From: Sabellastarte sp. h YS-2021
Taxonomy: Eukaryota > Annelida > Polychaeta > Sabellida > Sabellidae
NCBI GenBank assembly: GCA_964017235.1
Contig: OZ024933.1
Coordinates: forward strand, 58,944,255 to 59,008,254
Direction of reading: 5' to 3'
DNA length: 64,000 nucleotides
Below are positions 22,783-34,540 of this stretch, piece by piece (position 1 is the stretch's first letter; each line of letters opens with the position of its first letter). Both the position numbers and the translations under genes were made by a program. Under the pieces are notes generated by a model, which was given only the letters and a program-made list of their open reading frames with translations, was not told the DNA's origin and searched no databases.

Positions 22783-23630
22783 TGATCAAAATAGGATAAA
22801 TGTACTCTGCTTGCGAAATACTCAGTTGACTGAATATGACCAAAATGATATACATACTGTACTCCCAACTTGCAAATGCATTATTCACGTGTGTAAAACG
22901 AACTCCTGGTGAGTAGCGGTAATTATCAATAATTACTTTGAATACTCAATTAAAAATGCAACAAAAGACTGTGTGGACAATCTCCTACTGGTTGATCTAC
23001 AGCTCCTGTCAGGTTTTTCACTGAGGATTATAAACATATATGCCCCAAATACTGACAACCCACAGTTCTTTGATAAACTTAGAAACTATTTAGACGACTC
23101 CAATGAAAAATATACAATTGTATATGGGGACTTTAATCTTGTTTGTGACCCGAATCTATGCAACAATAATTACATGTCTGTAAATAACCCTCGATCTCGA
23201 ACAAAAAAGTTGGAAATTGTGAAATATCTGAAACTATGTGATGTATTTAGACTATTAAATCTAACAACTAAAATATACAAATAGAGAAGGTGTAACCTTA
23301 TAAAACAGGCACGACTGAACTCCTTTCTGATTTCTGAAACTCTTACCGATTTGCTACAAAACTGTCATATAAAGCCAGGGTATAGAAGTGATCACTAGAG
23401 ATTGGACATAGAAATAATACTACCTTTAAACAAGGCAAAGGTGTTTGGAAGTTTAATTGTAGTCTCTTGACACACTCAGATTATTTAAAACTAATCAAAG
23501 ATGCAATTAAGACAGCTAAAACAATATGCAGCTCCAGTCTATGATTTAGAAAACTTTGCTTCAGTACCAGATACAGATCTAAATTTTTCAATAACAGAGG
23601 ATGTTTTTCTAGAAACACCATTATTAAAAA
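22680..23630 (+). pseudogene. L1/Tx1-like LINE ORF2, endonuclease domain
   Basis: Translation shows the start of an APE-type endonuclease (RLSSANIQGIREK, VLCLRNTQLTE in place of the usual CLQETH box). It continues with LRIINIYAPNT, IVYGDFN (catalytic D/N), and YRSDH (catalytic His) just before a stop. After a shift comes the linker KGVWKFNCSLLTHSDYLKLIKDAI, typical of L1-clade elements. Several stops and frameshifts make it inactive. The frame is interrupted at 23630 by the LTR element and resumes at 28292 (RGDTIKYASKVKKEW). Confidence 0.85.
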
Positions 23631-23860
23631 TGGATTAGATGTAGCTGATGCAAGTAATAGCAGTTTGTGGTTACCATATCCTGTACTGGTTTATATTTGG
23701 AGTGCACTGCGATGACCTGTACATGTGCTGTAACAAAGGCAATTAAATTAGTCATTGTGTGTGTGTGTCAAGCATACAACATGTGTTAAAATCTATTCTT
23801 TATTAAAATATTTTAATTCTAAAAGCTTTGTGTTTTAATCCATATTCACATACACAAACA
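23631..23860 (+). repeat. 5' LTR of Ty3/gypsy-type element
   Basis: 230 bp, matching the 3' LTR at 28064-28291 with about a dozen differences by eye plus a 2-bp insertion near its start. It begins TG and ends CA (ACACAAACA). It contains an AATTAAA-type signal followed by a TGTGTGTGTGTGTCA run. It is followed directly by the primer-binding site. Confidence 0.92.
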
Positions 23861-23878
23861 TGGTGTCAGAAGTAAACT
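23861..23878 (+). promoter_or_regulatory. Primer-binding site of LTR element
   Basis: TGGTGTCAGAAGTAAACT lies directly after the LTR end. A TGG start at the LTR junction is the usual complement of a tRNA 3' CCA. TGGTGTCAGAAGT is a common Ty3/gypsy primer site (family knowledge); I do not assign the tRNA. Confidence 0.8.
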
Positions 23879-24010
23879 CATGATTATACAGTGTATGTTA
23901 AAATTGGATAACACAAATAATAAAGATACAGTTACTAGTTTCATGCAAAGACAAGTCAGTAACATTGGATTTTGAGCACACATGTTAAACTGAACATTCT
24001 TAAATACAAG

Positions 24011-24715
24011 ATGGCTACATCTGGTCTACCAGTTCCAGCTCCTATGGATACTAAATTGGCAATTCTTTAAGCAACAGTGGGCGGATTATGAAGTAGCAAC
24101 TGAGTTGAAAGAAAAGGATAAAACTGTCAGGATAGCAAAATGAAGATCTATTATGGGTAAGGAATGCTTGAAAATATTACAAACTTTGAGCATGTCGGAA
24201 GATGAGAAAAAGGATCCATATTCTGTTGTTGGAGCCTTGGAAAAATACTTCACTCCCAAAACAAATGTTGCTTACGAAAGATATGTGTTTGGTACCACAA
24301 ATCAAGGTACCAATGAGACAGTTGACCAGTATGTCACAAGACTAAGGCATCTTGCAAATACATGTAAGTTTGAAGCCTTACTTCATGATTTTATTCGGAA
24401 TAGATTAGTCTTGGGAACAAATGACAACTCAGCTTGTGCCAGAATATTTAGAGAAAAGGAATTAACCCTAGATGCAGCAATCAACATTTGCAGAGTAAGT
24501 GAACTTTCGCAAATGCAGCTGAAGCAAATTGAAAAATCAGAGCCAGATGCTCAGTTTGTGAAAGACTCACAGTGAGCAAAAGCAAAGCACCAGAAGCATG
24601 CTGACAAAACTGAGTACAGAGACTGTAAGTACTGTGGCAAGTCACACAAAAGAGGCAGTAATTTTTGTAGTGCTTATGGAAAGAGAAGTGTAATAAGCTT
24701 CACCGTTTTGCTAGT
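24011..24715 (+). pseudogene. Ty3/gypsy-type gag
   Basis: It starts at ATG 24011 (MATSGLPVPAPMDTK). The gag core follows (YEVATELKEKDKTVRIA, GKECLKILQTLSM, ALEKYFTPKTNVAYERYVF, ETVDQYVTRLRHLANTCKF), then a zinc knuckle CKYCGKSHKRGSNFCSAYG at about 24627-24680. Gag normally packages the RNA in the particle. Breaks: stops near 24069 and 24149, an in-frame TGA at 24573-24575, and a frameshift around 24685 where the second cysteine cluster follows. It is inactive. Confidence 0.85.
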
Positions 24716-25880
24716 GTGTGTCAGTCTAGGAAAGGTAGAAAGCAACCTGTGAATTTCTGTGAAAATGAGTCAGATCACAGTGACTCTGACAATTCAGTGC
24801 TCATGATAGAACACACATTAAATAATGTGAAGATGACAAAGAAACAACTAAGTGTTCAGCTAGCACTATCCCATGAAAAGGACAAAAGAGGGGTTCCAGT
24901 GGAATGTCTACTTGATACAGGCACCACATGCAATGTAATATTGATAGATGACCTAAATAAGATCAGCAAAAATGCAGTGAACATGCCAGAATCCATCAAC
25001 AATATCACCACAAATTCAGCTGATGTAATCTTGGATAAATACAGTGATGTCTTTCACGGACTAGGTACACTTCCAGGTTATGTGTATCTGCAAACAAATC
25101 CTGAAGTGGCTTCAGTGCAGCATACTTCAAGAAAAATGCCAGTAGCACTGAAAAAAGAGGTCAAAGCAAAACTAGATGAAATGGAAAAGCGAGGCATTAT
25201 AGCACCTGTGACAGACCCGACTGACTGGATTTCATCTATGGTTGTGGTTAAGAAAGGTGCAAAATTACACATATGCCTGTCACTGTCTGACTTATATAAA
25301 GCACTCATTATTAAAGAGGTTTCATTATCTGATGCCTACAATAGAAGAAATCCCTCCATGGCTACACAATGCCAAGGTATTCTCCATCTTAGATGCAGCA
25401 GATGGATACAACCAGTGCTGACTAAACAAAGGAAGCAGTTACTTGACTACTTTCTGGATACCATTTCAGAGGTATTGCTGGCTCAGGATGCCTTTTGGAA
25501 TCAAAACAGCAAGTGAAGAATACCAACGCTGCCAAACTGAAGCACTGCAAGGAGTTCCAGGTCTTGCAATAGTTGCAGATGACTTGCTAGTGTATGGTTA
25601 TGGAGACACCATGTAAGAGGCAATACAAAATCATAATCACAACTTGACTAAGCTGCTAGACAGATGCCGCCAGAAGAATCTTAAGCTCAACAGGAAGAAA
25701 GTCCAGCTATGTAAGACCGAAGTGCCATATATTGGACATGTGCTGACAGCAGATGGAGTCAAGCCAGATCCAAGCAAAGTAGCAGCTGTTATCAATGTAC
25801 CAAGGCCAACCAATGTAAAAAACCCAAAGGTTTTTAGGTTTCATCAACTACCTTGCAAAATTCCTACCTCATTTGTCTGA
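24716..25880 (+). pseudogene. Ty3/gypsy-type protease and reverse transcriptase
   Basis: In order: aspartic protease site VECLLDTGTTCNV (about 24900), followed abruptly by the RT start (LDKYSDVFHGLGTLPG, LDEMEKRGIIAPVTDPTDW, MVVVKKGAKLHICL). Much of the usual protease C-terminal part appears to be lost (short link PESINNITTNSADVI). The catalytic palm box reads VADDLLVYG at about 25570-25600 in another frame, and NLKLNRKKVQLCKTEVPYIGH continues at 25680. Stops and shifts around 25515-25640 and near 25830 split the domain. Confidence 0.87.
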
Positions 25881-27600
25881 AGTGTGTCAACCACTGAGAC
25901 GCCTGTGTGAGAAGAACAATCAATTCTGCTGGGAATCACAGCAAGAACAGGCATTTACCAAAGCAAAACAGCTTGTAACGATGGAACCGGTGTTGACATA
26001 CTATGATGCAAATAAGCCTATTATGATACAGTGTGACAGTTCTGACAAGTGTGTTGGATGCACCATTCTACAAAATGGAAAACTGATTACTTTTGCATCA
26101 ACCGCACTGTCACCTGCACAACAAAGATATGCAGTTATAGAAAAAGAAATGTTGGCAATTTGCTTTCCTGCCAAGAAATTCAGCACGTATATTCTTGGCA
26201 AAGATGATGTCACAGTAGAAACTGATCACAAGCCGCTAGAAGCGATCTTCAAGAAATCTCTTCTTGCTGCTCCTATTCGCCTTCAAAGAATGTTGTTGCA
26301 ATTACGATACAATCTGAAAGTGAAATACATAAAATGTTTAACCCAATACATTGCTGATTTACTGAGTCGTGCTATACCACCCAATTCAGTCCCAGATGCA
26401 GAGTCTAAATCATTTGATATGTTTTGTCTTGGACTAGATAACATTAATTATGCAGAATATATTAGTGTTTCAAGAAACAGTCAAGCAGAAATCAATGTAG
26501 CCACAGAAAATGATCCAGCTCTCCAGCTTTTGAAAGTCACTGTCATGAAGGGATGGCCTGATAGCAAAGAACAAACCTCAGCAATGATACAGGAATACAA
26601 GAATTATCATGAGGAAATCACCATACAAGATGGAATCTTGTACAAAGGTTTGTGTATGATTATTCCTGTCACTCTGAGAGAAGACATGCTGAAGAAACTT
26701 CACAGCAGTCATGTAGGTACTGAAGCCTACATAAGGAAAGCAAGTGATTCACTTTTCTGGCCAGGATTACGAAAGGACATCACCAACTTGGTCAGTAATT
26801 GCCATGTCTGTGCTGAAATCAATAAAACACAGCAAAAAGAACTGCTGCAGACACCAATGTTGCCAACTCGTCCATGGTCAAAAGTTGCTGTTGATGAATT
26901 TCACTACAAGAACAAGTCCTATCTTCTACACTATTTCAGTGATTATTTTGAAATTGACAGACTTTATTTTACGACATCAAAATCCATAATAAAGAAGTTA
27001 CAAGCACAATTTGTAAGACATGGAATCCCAGAAGAAGTGATCACAGACAACAATCCCAACTTAGTGAGTGATGAGTTTTCAAAATTTGCCACTGAATGGA
27101 AATTTGATCACATATCCATATCACCTGGTCATTCATGTTCAAATGGTAAAGTAGAATCAGCAGTAGCAATTGTCAAGACATTGATGAAGAAAGCAGAAAG
27201 GTCAAATACAAAGATATACCAAGCCTTACTGGAATGGAGACACACTCCTACCATCCACATGTCATGAAGCCCAGTTCAAAGACTATTTTCAAGAAGAACC
27301 AAAACTCTTTTGCCAATTAATACCAAGCTGCTTGAACCTGAAGTTCAATCTGATGTGACAGGGAAAATTGAAAAGGAAAGGAAGCTAGCAAAATACTGTC
27401 ATGATAAAAGTGCAAATTCACTGCCAGAGTTAAAAGTTGGACAGCCTGTGTATGTGCAACCAATTTCAGGACATAATAATACTGATTGGGAACCTGCAGT
27501 TTGCAGTAAGAAACTTACTGACAAATCCTATTTGGTACAGTCGAATGGAAAGACCTACCACAGAAACAATACATTTGAAACCAAGGGTTACAGATCATGA
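25873..27600 (+). pseudogene. Ty3/gypsy-type RNase H and integrase
   Basis: RNase H: IQCDSSDKCVGCTIL, YAVIEKEMLAI, VETDHKPLEAI, then IADLLSRA. Integrase: a HHCC finger (LHSSHVGTEA, NLVSNCHVC), the core with VAVDEF, VITDNNPNL and GKVESAVAIVK carrying the D, D and E positions, and a C-terminal segment after an in-frame TGA at 27265-27267 (KVGQPVYVQPISG). This 464-residue frame is the longest surviving part of the element. Domain order PR-RT-RH-IN identifies a Ty3/gypsy element. The reading-frame breaks indicate it no longer moves by itself. Confidence 0.92.
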
Positions 27601-28063
27601 TTACAGCAAAGATGCACAAATGGAAATACATCCCCAGCTTTAGTCACTAATACAAACACTCATAGTAATACAGATTCTACAAGCCCAGTTAGTTCTAACA
27701 CTACTAACAATAAACATGATCAAAATATGAGTGGTGAAGTGAGAAGAAGCTCCAGAAACAGAAAACAGCATACACCATACACACATATACCCTGAGTGTG
27801 TATTCAAGCAAAAGACTTTAAGTTAAAGTATATTCTAAATTGATTTATTACGCAAGGCCAGAATAATGCTATTTGAGTAATAACATTGATACAGTTACAG
27901 TCTACCAGCTGCTATCACATTTGATAAATTTTAATTGTAAATTAGTTGACAATTCATTATACAGTAAGTTTAGCTCATCAAGTATACTCTATTCAGACTC
28001 TAAAAGTATTGACAATTATGCAGACATTCTTGTTTCTTTGTTTTTTTTCTAAAAAGGGGGAGA
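27601..28063 (+). other. LTR element 3' untranslated part and polypurine tract
   Basis: Mostly non-coding. The polypurine tract AAAAAGGGGGAGA at 28051-28063 abuts the TG that opens the 3' LTR, as expected for plus-strand priming. Confidence 0.8.
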
Positions 28064-28291
28064 TGTTAGATGTAGTTAATGCAAGTAATAGCAGTTTGTG
28101 GTTATCATATCCTGTACTGGTTTATATTTGGAGTGCACTGTGATGACCTGTGCATGTGCTCTAACAAAGGCAATTAAAACAGTCATTGTGTGTGTGTGTC
28201 AAGCATACAACATGTGTTAAAATCTATTCTTTATTAAAATACTTTAATTCTAACAGCTTTGTGTTTTAATCCATATTCACACACACAAACA
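28064..28291 (+). repeat. 3' LTR of Ty3/gypsy-type element
   Basis: 228 bp from TGTTAGATGTAG to ACACAAACA, the partner of 23631-23860. No clean target-site duplication is visible: 5 bp left is AAAAA, right GAGGA. The LINE reading frame joins in phase across the element (LLK then RGDTIK). Confidence 0.92.
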
Positions 28292-29735
28292 GAGGAGACA
28301 CCATTAAGTATGCTAGTAAAGTTAAGAAAGAGTGGCAAACTGAAGAGCTGCACTTAACTGCAGAAATTGATCAACTAGAGAAAAATGAAGCAGCTTGTAA
28401 TACAGAAATTATAAAACTGAAGCAAGAAGAACTCAAACATTTATGTGAATCACAAATGTGTGGTAAGATCAAGAATACAAAATCTTTCCCTTTATGAAAA
28501 CCAACAAGAGAATTCTGTAGTTTAGAAAAGTTTAAATTTATTAGTTTAGAAAAGTTTAAATTTATTGTTAAAAAGATTACACTTAATGATTATACAGTAC
28601 TAACAAATCAAAAAGAAAAACTGGATAAGAATTTTCTATGAACACTTGTATGAAAATAAAGAAAACAATTTAATGGACTGTGATTGGGATACCTTAAATT
28701 ACCAATAAAATAAGCTAACTCAGGATGAAACATTAAATATGTGTTGCACTAAACGGAATGAAGCACAATAAAACACCAGGTAATTAGGAATTCTACAGGA
28801 TGTTTTGGGCATAACTAAAGTATTTTGTTTTAAGAGTCTTCAACTATTTCTTCTCAAAGGGTACACTACAATCAAGTTTAAGACAAACAATTATTAGTTG
28901 TCCCCCTAAAGGTAAACAAACAGTGCATCTGTTAAAGAACTGGAGACCCATACTGTCAAGTGCTTTGCACAAAATAGCATCCTCAAGTATTTGAGCAAGA
29001 TTGAAAACTCATCTTCCAAAATTGATTGATAAAGCACAAGCAGACAATATTGAGAGACACTTCATAGGTGAGGGAACATGGCTAACTTATGATTTAATGA
29101 ATTACACGAAACAAAGAGACATTGATCGGTCATTAATGCTTATAGATTTAGAAAAGGCCTTCTACTCAATCTCTTGGAAGGATGAGGTACTTAACCGTCT
29201 TGGTTTTAGTCCAGATTTTAGCAAGTGGAATAAACTATTTAATAGCAATATAATGGCAACAGTACTTCAAGCAGGTTTCCTGTCAGAATTCATAAATATT
29301 AAGAGAGGCTGTAAACAAGGAGATCCGATTGCACCATACCTCTTTATAATTTGTGCACAGATCCTATTTATTTTAATACACAACAATAACAACATCAAGG
29401 GTGTGAAAGTAGGATCTGAAGAATATAAAATCACACAATTTCCCGATGACACAACTATAATTTTAGATGGCTCAGAGAAATCTCTGTTATGAGCCCTTAA
29501 TACAATTGAAATACTTGGAACACTTTCTGGCCTAAAAATGAGCACTAGTAAAACTAAATTAATCTGCATAGGAAGGAATATATTCAAAAGAAAAGATCAA
29601 TGAAAACTAGAAATTAGAATGGGGTGCTACTGATTTATCCTTTTCAGGGATAGAATTCAGCGTTGAAGTAACCACAATTCCAGAAATGAACTATTCATAT
29701 GTAGTAAGCAAGATTAACAAACCATATCTTTTCAC
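28292..29735 (+). pseudogene. L1/Tx1-like LINE ORF2, linker and reverse transcriptase
   Basis: The frame resumes with RGDTIKYASKVKKEWQTEELHL, a lysine/glutamate-rich linker. Then come the RT domain KAFYSISWKDEVLNRLGF, RGCKQGDPIAPYLFIIC, YKITQFPDDTTIILDG (catalytic FADD-type box with A changed to P) and LSGLKMSTSKTKLICIG. SGIEFSVEVTTIPEMNYSYVVSKINK follows up to about 29730. A 24-bp tandem duplication lies at 28520-28566. Numerous stops: inactive. Confidence 0.87.
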
Positions 29736-30835
29736 CCCTCCAACTTTTTGCAATGGAACTAAACTCCAATTTTAGATTTGAGCTATAAATTTTTATGATT
29801 TGTAAAAGGCACATTTTCAGTTAGCTTGCCATGGGATTTGTAAAATTCTGTAAAATGTTTTGTACCGACCAAAATCATACATAAGCTAATCTTCTACATT
29901 TAATTTACCTTGTTGCTAATTATATTTAGAACTTTGATATGTAGTTTCAAATTCACATAGAGCAATGATTTAGCAATTTCTTAGCTGATAAGATATTTCT
30001 CAGAAAATTCTTCTTTCTTTACTGAGTGTTTATTTGACCTAGCTTGTCCAATGATTATACATCCCCCCTTAATTTGGGGATTAACCTTGCTAAAAATAGA
30101 TTTTACATCAGCCTGGCATTTACAGGAAAGGTTACAAGTTATGGAAACATCTGGTAAAATTATGTAATTTTCATTATCATGTCCTCCTCTAGGAAAAGAA
30201 TGTCACATGGTCAAGATATAAGAAATATCTTTCAAATGCAAAGGTTACTATATGAATTTCTATACCCAGACAAGGTCACGGATACTTAGGATTAATCTCA
30301 GTCACACCATCTTCACAGCAATTTCCTTCGGTACATAATACCTTAATAGTATTTTAAATTAGACCTTTTGAATTTGTATATTAACTACATGCAATACGTT
30401 GTGTAAAATTAACCAAAATTGTTTACTGAAATAATAACAAAACATCCTAACAAAAATCTAGCTGTCATACTATGTGACTGATAGAACTGAAATCTTATGT
30501 GGCAATATATTAATATATTCTTTTATGTTCTTTTTACATGTGCCAAAAACCATGGCTTTAAAGAGACATCCAACCAGTGTATCAGGTACATCAACAATCT
30601 ACCCAGAGGACTTTTTTTAAAATTGACCAAACAAGTAAAACTATGTTTTGACTAAAAATTAAAAAAAAATAAATATAAATGAAAAATAATTTATATTAAC
30701 TGTGAATCACACAGAATGGGTGCTAGAAAAATGCCCAGTGAATGCCTGTGGCTTGAAAGGTGACCTGTCTGGGGATATGTTTGCATCGAGTTGGCACAAT
30801 TTTGTTCCCTTGGTCCTCGCCCCCCAACCAAAAAT
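29736..30835. mobile_element. Unidentified 1.1-kb insertion inside the LINE
   Basis: The LINE sequence stops after YVVSKINK and restarts with SYALKITVIKNLAISKLNY, the segment that directly follows in L1-clade proteins (typically ..LTPYGKITVIKSLA..). The 1.1 kb between them has no coding similarity and no obvious terminal inverted repeats. The edges look like TTTTCACCCCTCCAACTT (left) and CTCGCCCCCCAACCAAAAAT (right). It is an insertion by inference from the interrupted protein. Confidence 0.55.
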
Positions 30836-31835
30836 TACTTCCTACGCCCTGAAGATAACTGTTATTAAGAATCTAGCAATCTCAAAATTGAACTATATAA
30901 TAATGGCTTGTCCCGTGGGGAGGACTGAATACATAAAGCAACTTGAGAATAAAATTTCATGCCTCTTTATGGGATAACAAACCTGACATGGAAAACATAT
31001 TAATGTAAAACAAAACTATCAAAGGAGTAATTAAGATGATTGACTTAGAATTTTTTGAAAAAGTTATTAAGTCCACTTGGATAAGAAGGCTAGTGCAGTC
31101 ACAAAATTCAAAATGGGCTACATTATTTCAAAATCAATGTTGTCCAATTGGAAGATTGCTTGACTATGTGCCCCAAGGGATACACACAATAATATCAAAA
31201 GCTAAAAACCAATTTTGGAATTTTTGAACCGTGGGCACAGTTTTGAACAATACCCTGTCAACAAAACCAGTGGACACTTTGTTATCTCCGCTATGGTGCA
31301 ACTCCAGAGTGAGGATAGGGCTTATAAATATACATGGTATAAAATTGGAATTACCTTTGTTGGGATTTGATCAGCCATAACACCAGAAAAGTGAAATCTA
31401 TGATTGATATCGAAAACAATACAGTATTTTTTTTTTTACTTTTTTGAAGTAAGAGATGCCGTAAAAATATAGGAGAGTTAGATCATGAAAGTGAATGGCT
31501 TGAAAGGCCATGTATACCCAATCATCTTTCTTTCTTTGTCAGGCAAAAAGGGCTGTAAAAGCATATATAATATTATAAACAATAGGAATTGTGACAATAA
31601 ATAAAGAAACTAATGGCGCCATAACCTAAACATAACAATACATAATGTAACTTGGAAGAGAATATTCCATTTATGTTTTAATACTATATTGGATAATAAA
31701 CTAATTTGGTTCCAATACAAATTAATATACCAGATATTTGGAACAAATAAATTGCTACATCTGATTGACAGGTCTAAAGATAATGTGTGTTGGATATGCA
31801 AAACAGACATATGAAGTTGCAAAACAACTATGGTT
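30836..31835 (+). pseudogene. L1/Tx1-like LINE ORF2, C-terminal part
   Basis: Frames in order: ALKITVIKNLAISKLNYIIMACP, then IKMIDLEFFEKVIKSTWIRRLVQS, then segments around 31240-31330 resembling the FxxILSQPLWYNS region. It ends with KLIWFQYKLIYQIFGTNKLLHLIDRSKDNVCWICKTD (about 31690-31810), the cysteine-bearing C-terminal region of L1-clade ORF2. All are broken by stops. Confidence 0.8.
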
Positions 31836-32589
31836 AGGTTTCTGTTAGTGTTCCCAATATACCATATTTTGTAGGACAGGCTGGGTATTGATTTTAATGG
31901 GCGATAATAAGTGATGCTTCAAAAATCTCAACATTTACAAACTTAAAACTCACACAAATCTGGGGCTCCAACTGTTTGCTTTATTTTTTATCTAACACTT
32001 TTTCTTGCATTCAAAACAGAAGACACAGAGGAAATGTTAAATAAAAAACACTACATTCAAAACATGGTTGTTTATTGTATTGTCCATAAAAATGGAGTCA
32101 TATGACCTATCAGGAATCAGTAAACCATTGCTCGAATGTAAGTTCAAATTTCAACTTTATTTTTTTCAGGTAGGTAAGTTAATCTTATTGATACAAAAAT
32201 ATCAACTACTGACCTTATACCTCTGCTAAGGCTTACAAATGAAATGATGGTCATACAGATCACTACCCAGATTTAAACAGCTCTTCCTTGCATCAAAATG
32301 ATTGCACTGAAATGCAGCTTTCGAGTCCTAGAGAGTTATACACAGCTCATATAAACAGCGTGTCTGTCGTCCTGCAATAAAGTTAAAGTTTAAAAGCTAG
32401 GCTGTCATGCCCCATTCAATATGAAGGGCAACATAGGGACAGGTCCACAGCACTGCCACTCCCAACAAGGTCACAGCCTGTGAATAGATGCCAAATTTGC
32501 TTACATCTATGCCGCTGAGAAGCAGCGCTGAACAGTAGAAACAACATTCCCAAATTTTGTCAGAATTCCCCAGAATGGTACTGGAAAAT
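31836..32589. other. Unassigned sequence
   Basis: No domain-bearing frame or structured repeat seen. Confidence 0.35.
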
Positions 32590-33075
32590 GCCAAATGGAA
32601 CTGTGCCCTGATCCAATGTGGAACAAACTTGTTCAGCATGCCCCTCACGTGTTGCTTGAAGCAAGACTGTTACCCTGTGACACCTTTGTTTCTAGTGAGA
32701 GTTGTGTCCCTCCAGTACAACTTTACACAAGCCAGAAGGAGTATAATAAAAATGATCACAGTAGTCAGAAGACAAACAAATCCAAGATGGAGCAACTTTC
32801 GCATCAAGGTTCGGGTGGCATGGGGTGATCTTATTATTCTGTGCCTCTCCCTCCCTGGCCCCTTTCAGAAAGCAGCTTAAAAGCTACCTGTACACCAAAG
32901 CATAGCCACCTTAGCCTGGATCATCCCCTGGCATTCTCTGTGATGCTTGACCCCTCTTTTGTCTCTAGATACTGAAATTTTGTCAGTTGCTATTCTGGTT
33001 TTGTTGCGTCTTAGAGTCCTCTTGTATGGGGAGATTAAGCGCTATAAAAGTCCAATTAGAATTAGAGTTAACGGA
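32590..33075 (+). repeat. 3' end of a CR1/L2-like LINE
   Basis: One frame ends SPSLAPFRKQLKSYLYTKA and a stop at about 32895, which resembles the last residues of CR1/L2 ORF2 (SLSSFKKxLKTHLF). About 170 bp on comes GGGGAGATTAAGCGCTATAA followed by AATTAGAATTAGAGTT, the microsatellite-like 3' tail style of these elements. The upstream RT is absent (5' truncation). Confidence 0.5.
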
Positions 33076-33884
33076 AGTATGTGCTCTCAAAACATTCTTG
33101 TTTATCATTTGTTTTGCCACATTCTTCATAAACCTCTGACAATCTTTCTACAGTGGTACATGTTCGAACAATTACTTTGATTTTTTCCGTGGTCAAAAAT
33201 TGCTGCATAATCACACAAACTTTGGTGTAAATCCAAATATTTAGATGACAGAACTGCAGACTTTCATGCCCGACCATGTGATATAACACTTGGACAAGAA
33301 AGTTTAGCAAATGATGAAGACTTGCTAATTAGTTACGGTCTTCATTGATCGCCTTCCATGCCATAGTAGGTCATGAATTTGTGACCTGGGCATTAAATCC
33401 CTATGTATGGTGACAGTAAAATCCTTGATTTAGTTTTTTTAGGACTCTGATAACATAATAATAATATCATTCTGTTAATAAACTAGTTTTTAACATATTA
33501 ATATCAATGTTAAAATTCGTAAAGGAGTGAATGTCCCATTTATCAAATGAATGGGTCGGTAATACGAGTTACTGACATCTGTGCAATAGCACACAGTGTT
33601 TTGTAATTGTATATTTGTATTAATTTTTTGAACAGCATCCAGTTAATATCCAATTTCATTGGAGAGGCTCTTTTAAACTTTTAATAAGCATTCTGAAAAT
33701 ATGGGTATGAAAACCGTTTGTGATAGAATGTTTTCAAAGCATCTGATAGAAAACATTTCAAAGGCGTTTTAAAATAACATGGATGAAAATGAGTTGCTAT
33801 TAAACGTTTGTAAAACATTTTCAGAGCAAACAGGTATTGTTTAAACGTTTTATGTATACATTTTGGGAAACTGCCTCTCCCCAA
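33076..33884. other. Unassigned; AAACATTTT/AAACGTTT words near the end
   Basis: 33660-33880 is rich in AAAACATTTTCA, AAACGTTTG and ATTTTGGGAAAC words in both senses, and 34680-34930 repeats the style. The two stretches flank the CR1-like fragment. No coding feature. Confidence 0.35.
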
Positions 33885-34540
33885 CAGATGTTGTTCCTAA
33901 TCTGGGTGTAATGTTTGAAATTTAGATTCATCAATCATGTAAATTCTGTCATTAAATCCTGTTTTGCTAACCTTCGTGAAATGCATCGCATCCAATGTTT
34001 TCTCTCATATGACATCTCAGTCATGGTGGCTAATGCATTGGTCAACAGTCGGTGGATTTTTGCAATTCTCTGTTTCACAGTTTGTCCTCTAAGAATATCA
34101 CAAGGCTTCAGAATATTCAAAGTTGCTTGTCACACTTTGTCTCTGGTGTTTCCAGATTTTCTCATGTCACTCCAACCTTAAAGTCTCTCCACTGGCTTCC
34201 TGTTAAATAACTACTCATTTTCAAAACCCTGGTACTCATACATAAGTCCCTTACTACTGCAAACCAAAATACTTTGCCCTGTATTTGTCTTTATATACAT
34301 CTGCTGTTAAAACAAGACGTAGTACTCCAGAAAAGATGTTTATCAAAGCAGCTTTCTAGAGCTCTTCAGTTCATAAATCTTAAGTTCAAATAAGTGCTTC
34401 TCATATGATGCTCCAAAACTCCAGAACGATTTACCACTGGAAACTCCAACTGCTGCTACACTTTGATGTTTCAAAATGCGACTTAGAACTTATCTGTTTC
34501 AGAAGTCTTTTCCTCCCTAGCTTTTCTTACTACAAAACAC
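33885..34540 (+). pseudogene. CR1/L2-like LINE reverse transcriptase, C-terminal fragment
   Basis: Shifting frames read HVNSVIKSCFANLREMHRIQ, ANALVNSR, then FRIFKVACHT, SHVTPTLKSLHWLPV, and SYDAPKLQNDLPLETPTAATL followed by FKMRLRTYLFQK. This is the standard C-terminal string of CR1/L2-type RTs (ITPVLRxLHWLPV; APKLWNSLP; FKxxLKTYLF). Multiple stops and shifts, 5' truncated. Confidence 0.85.
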
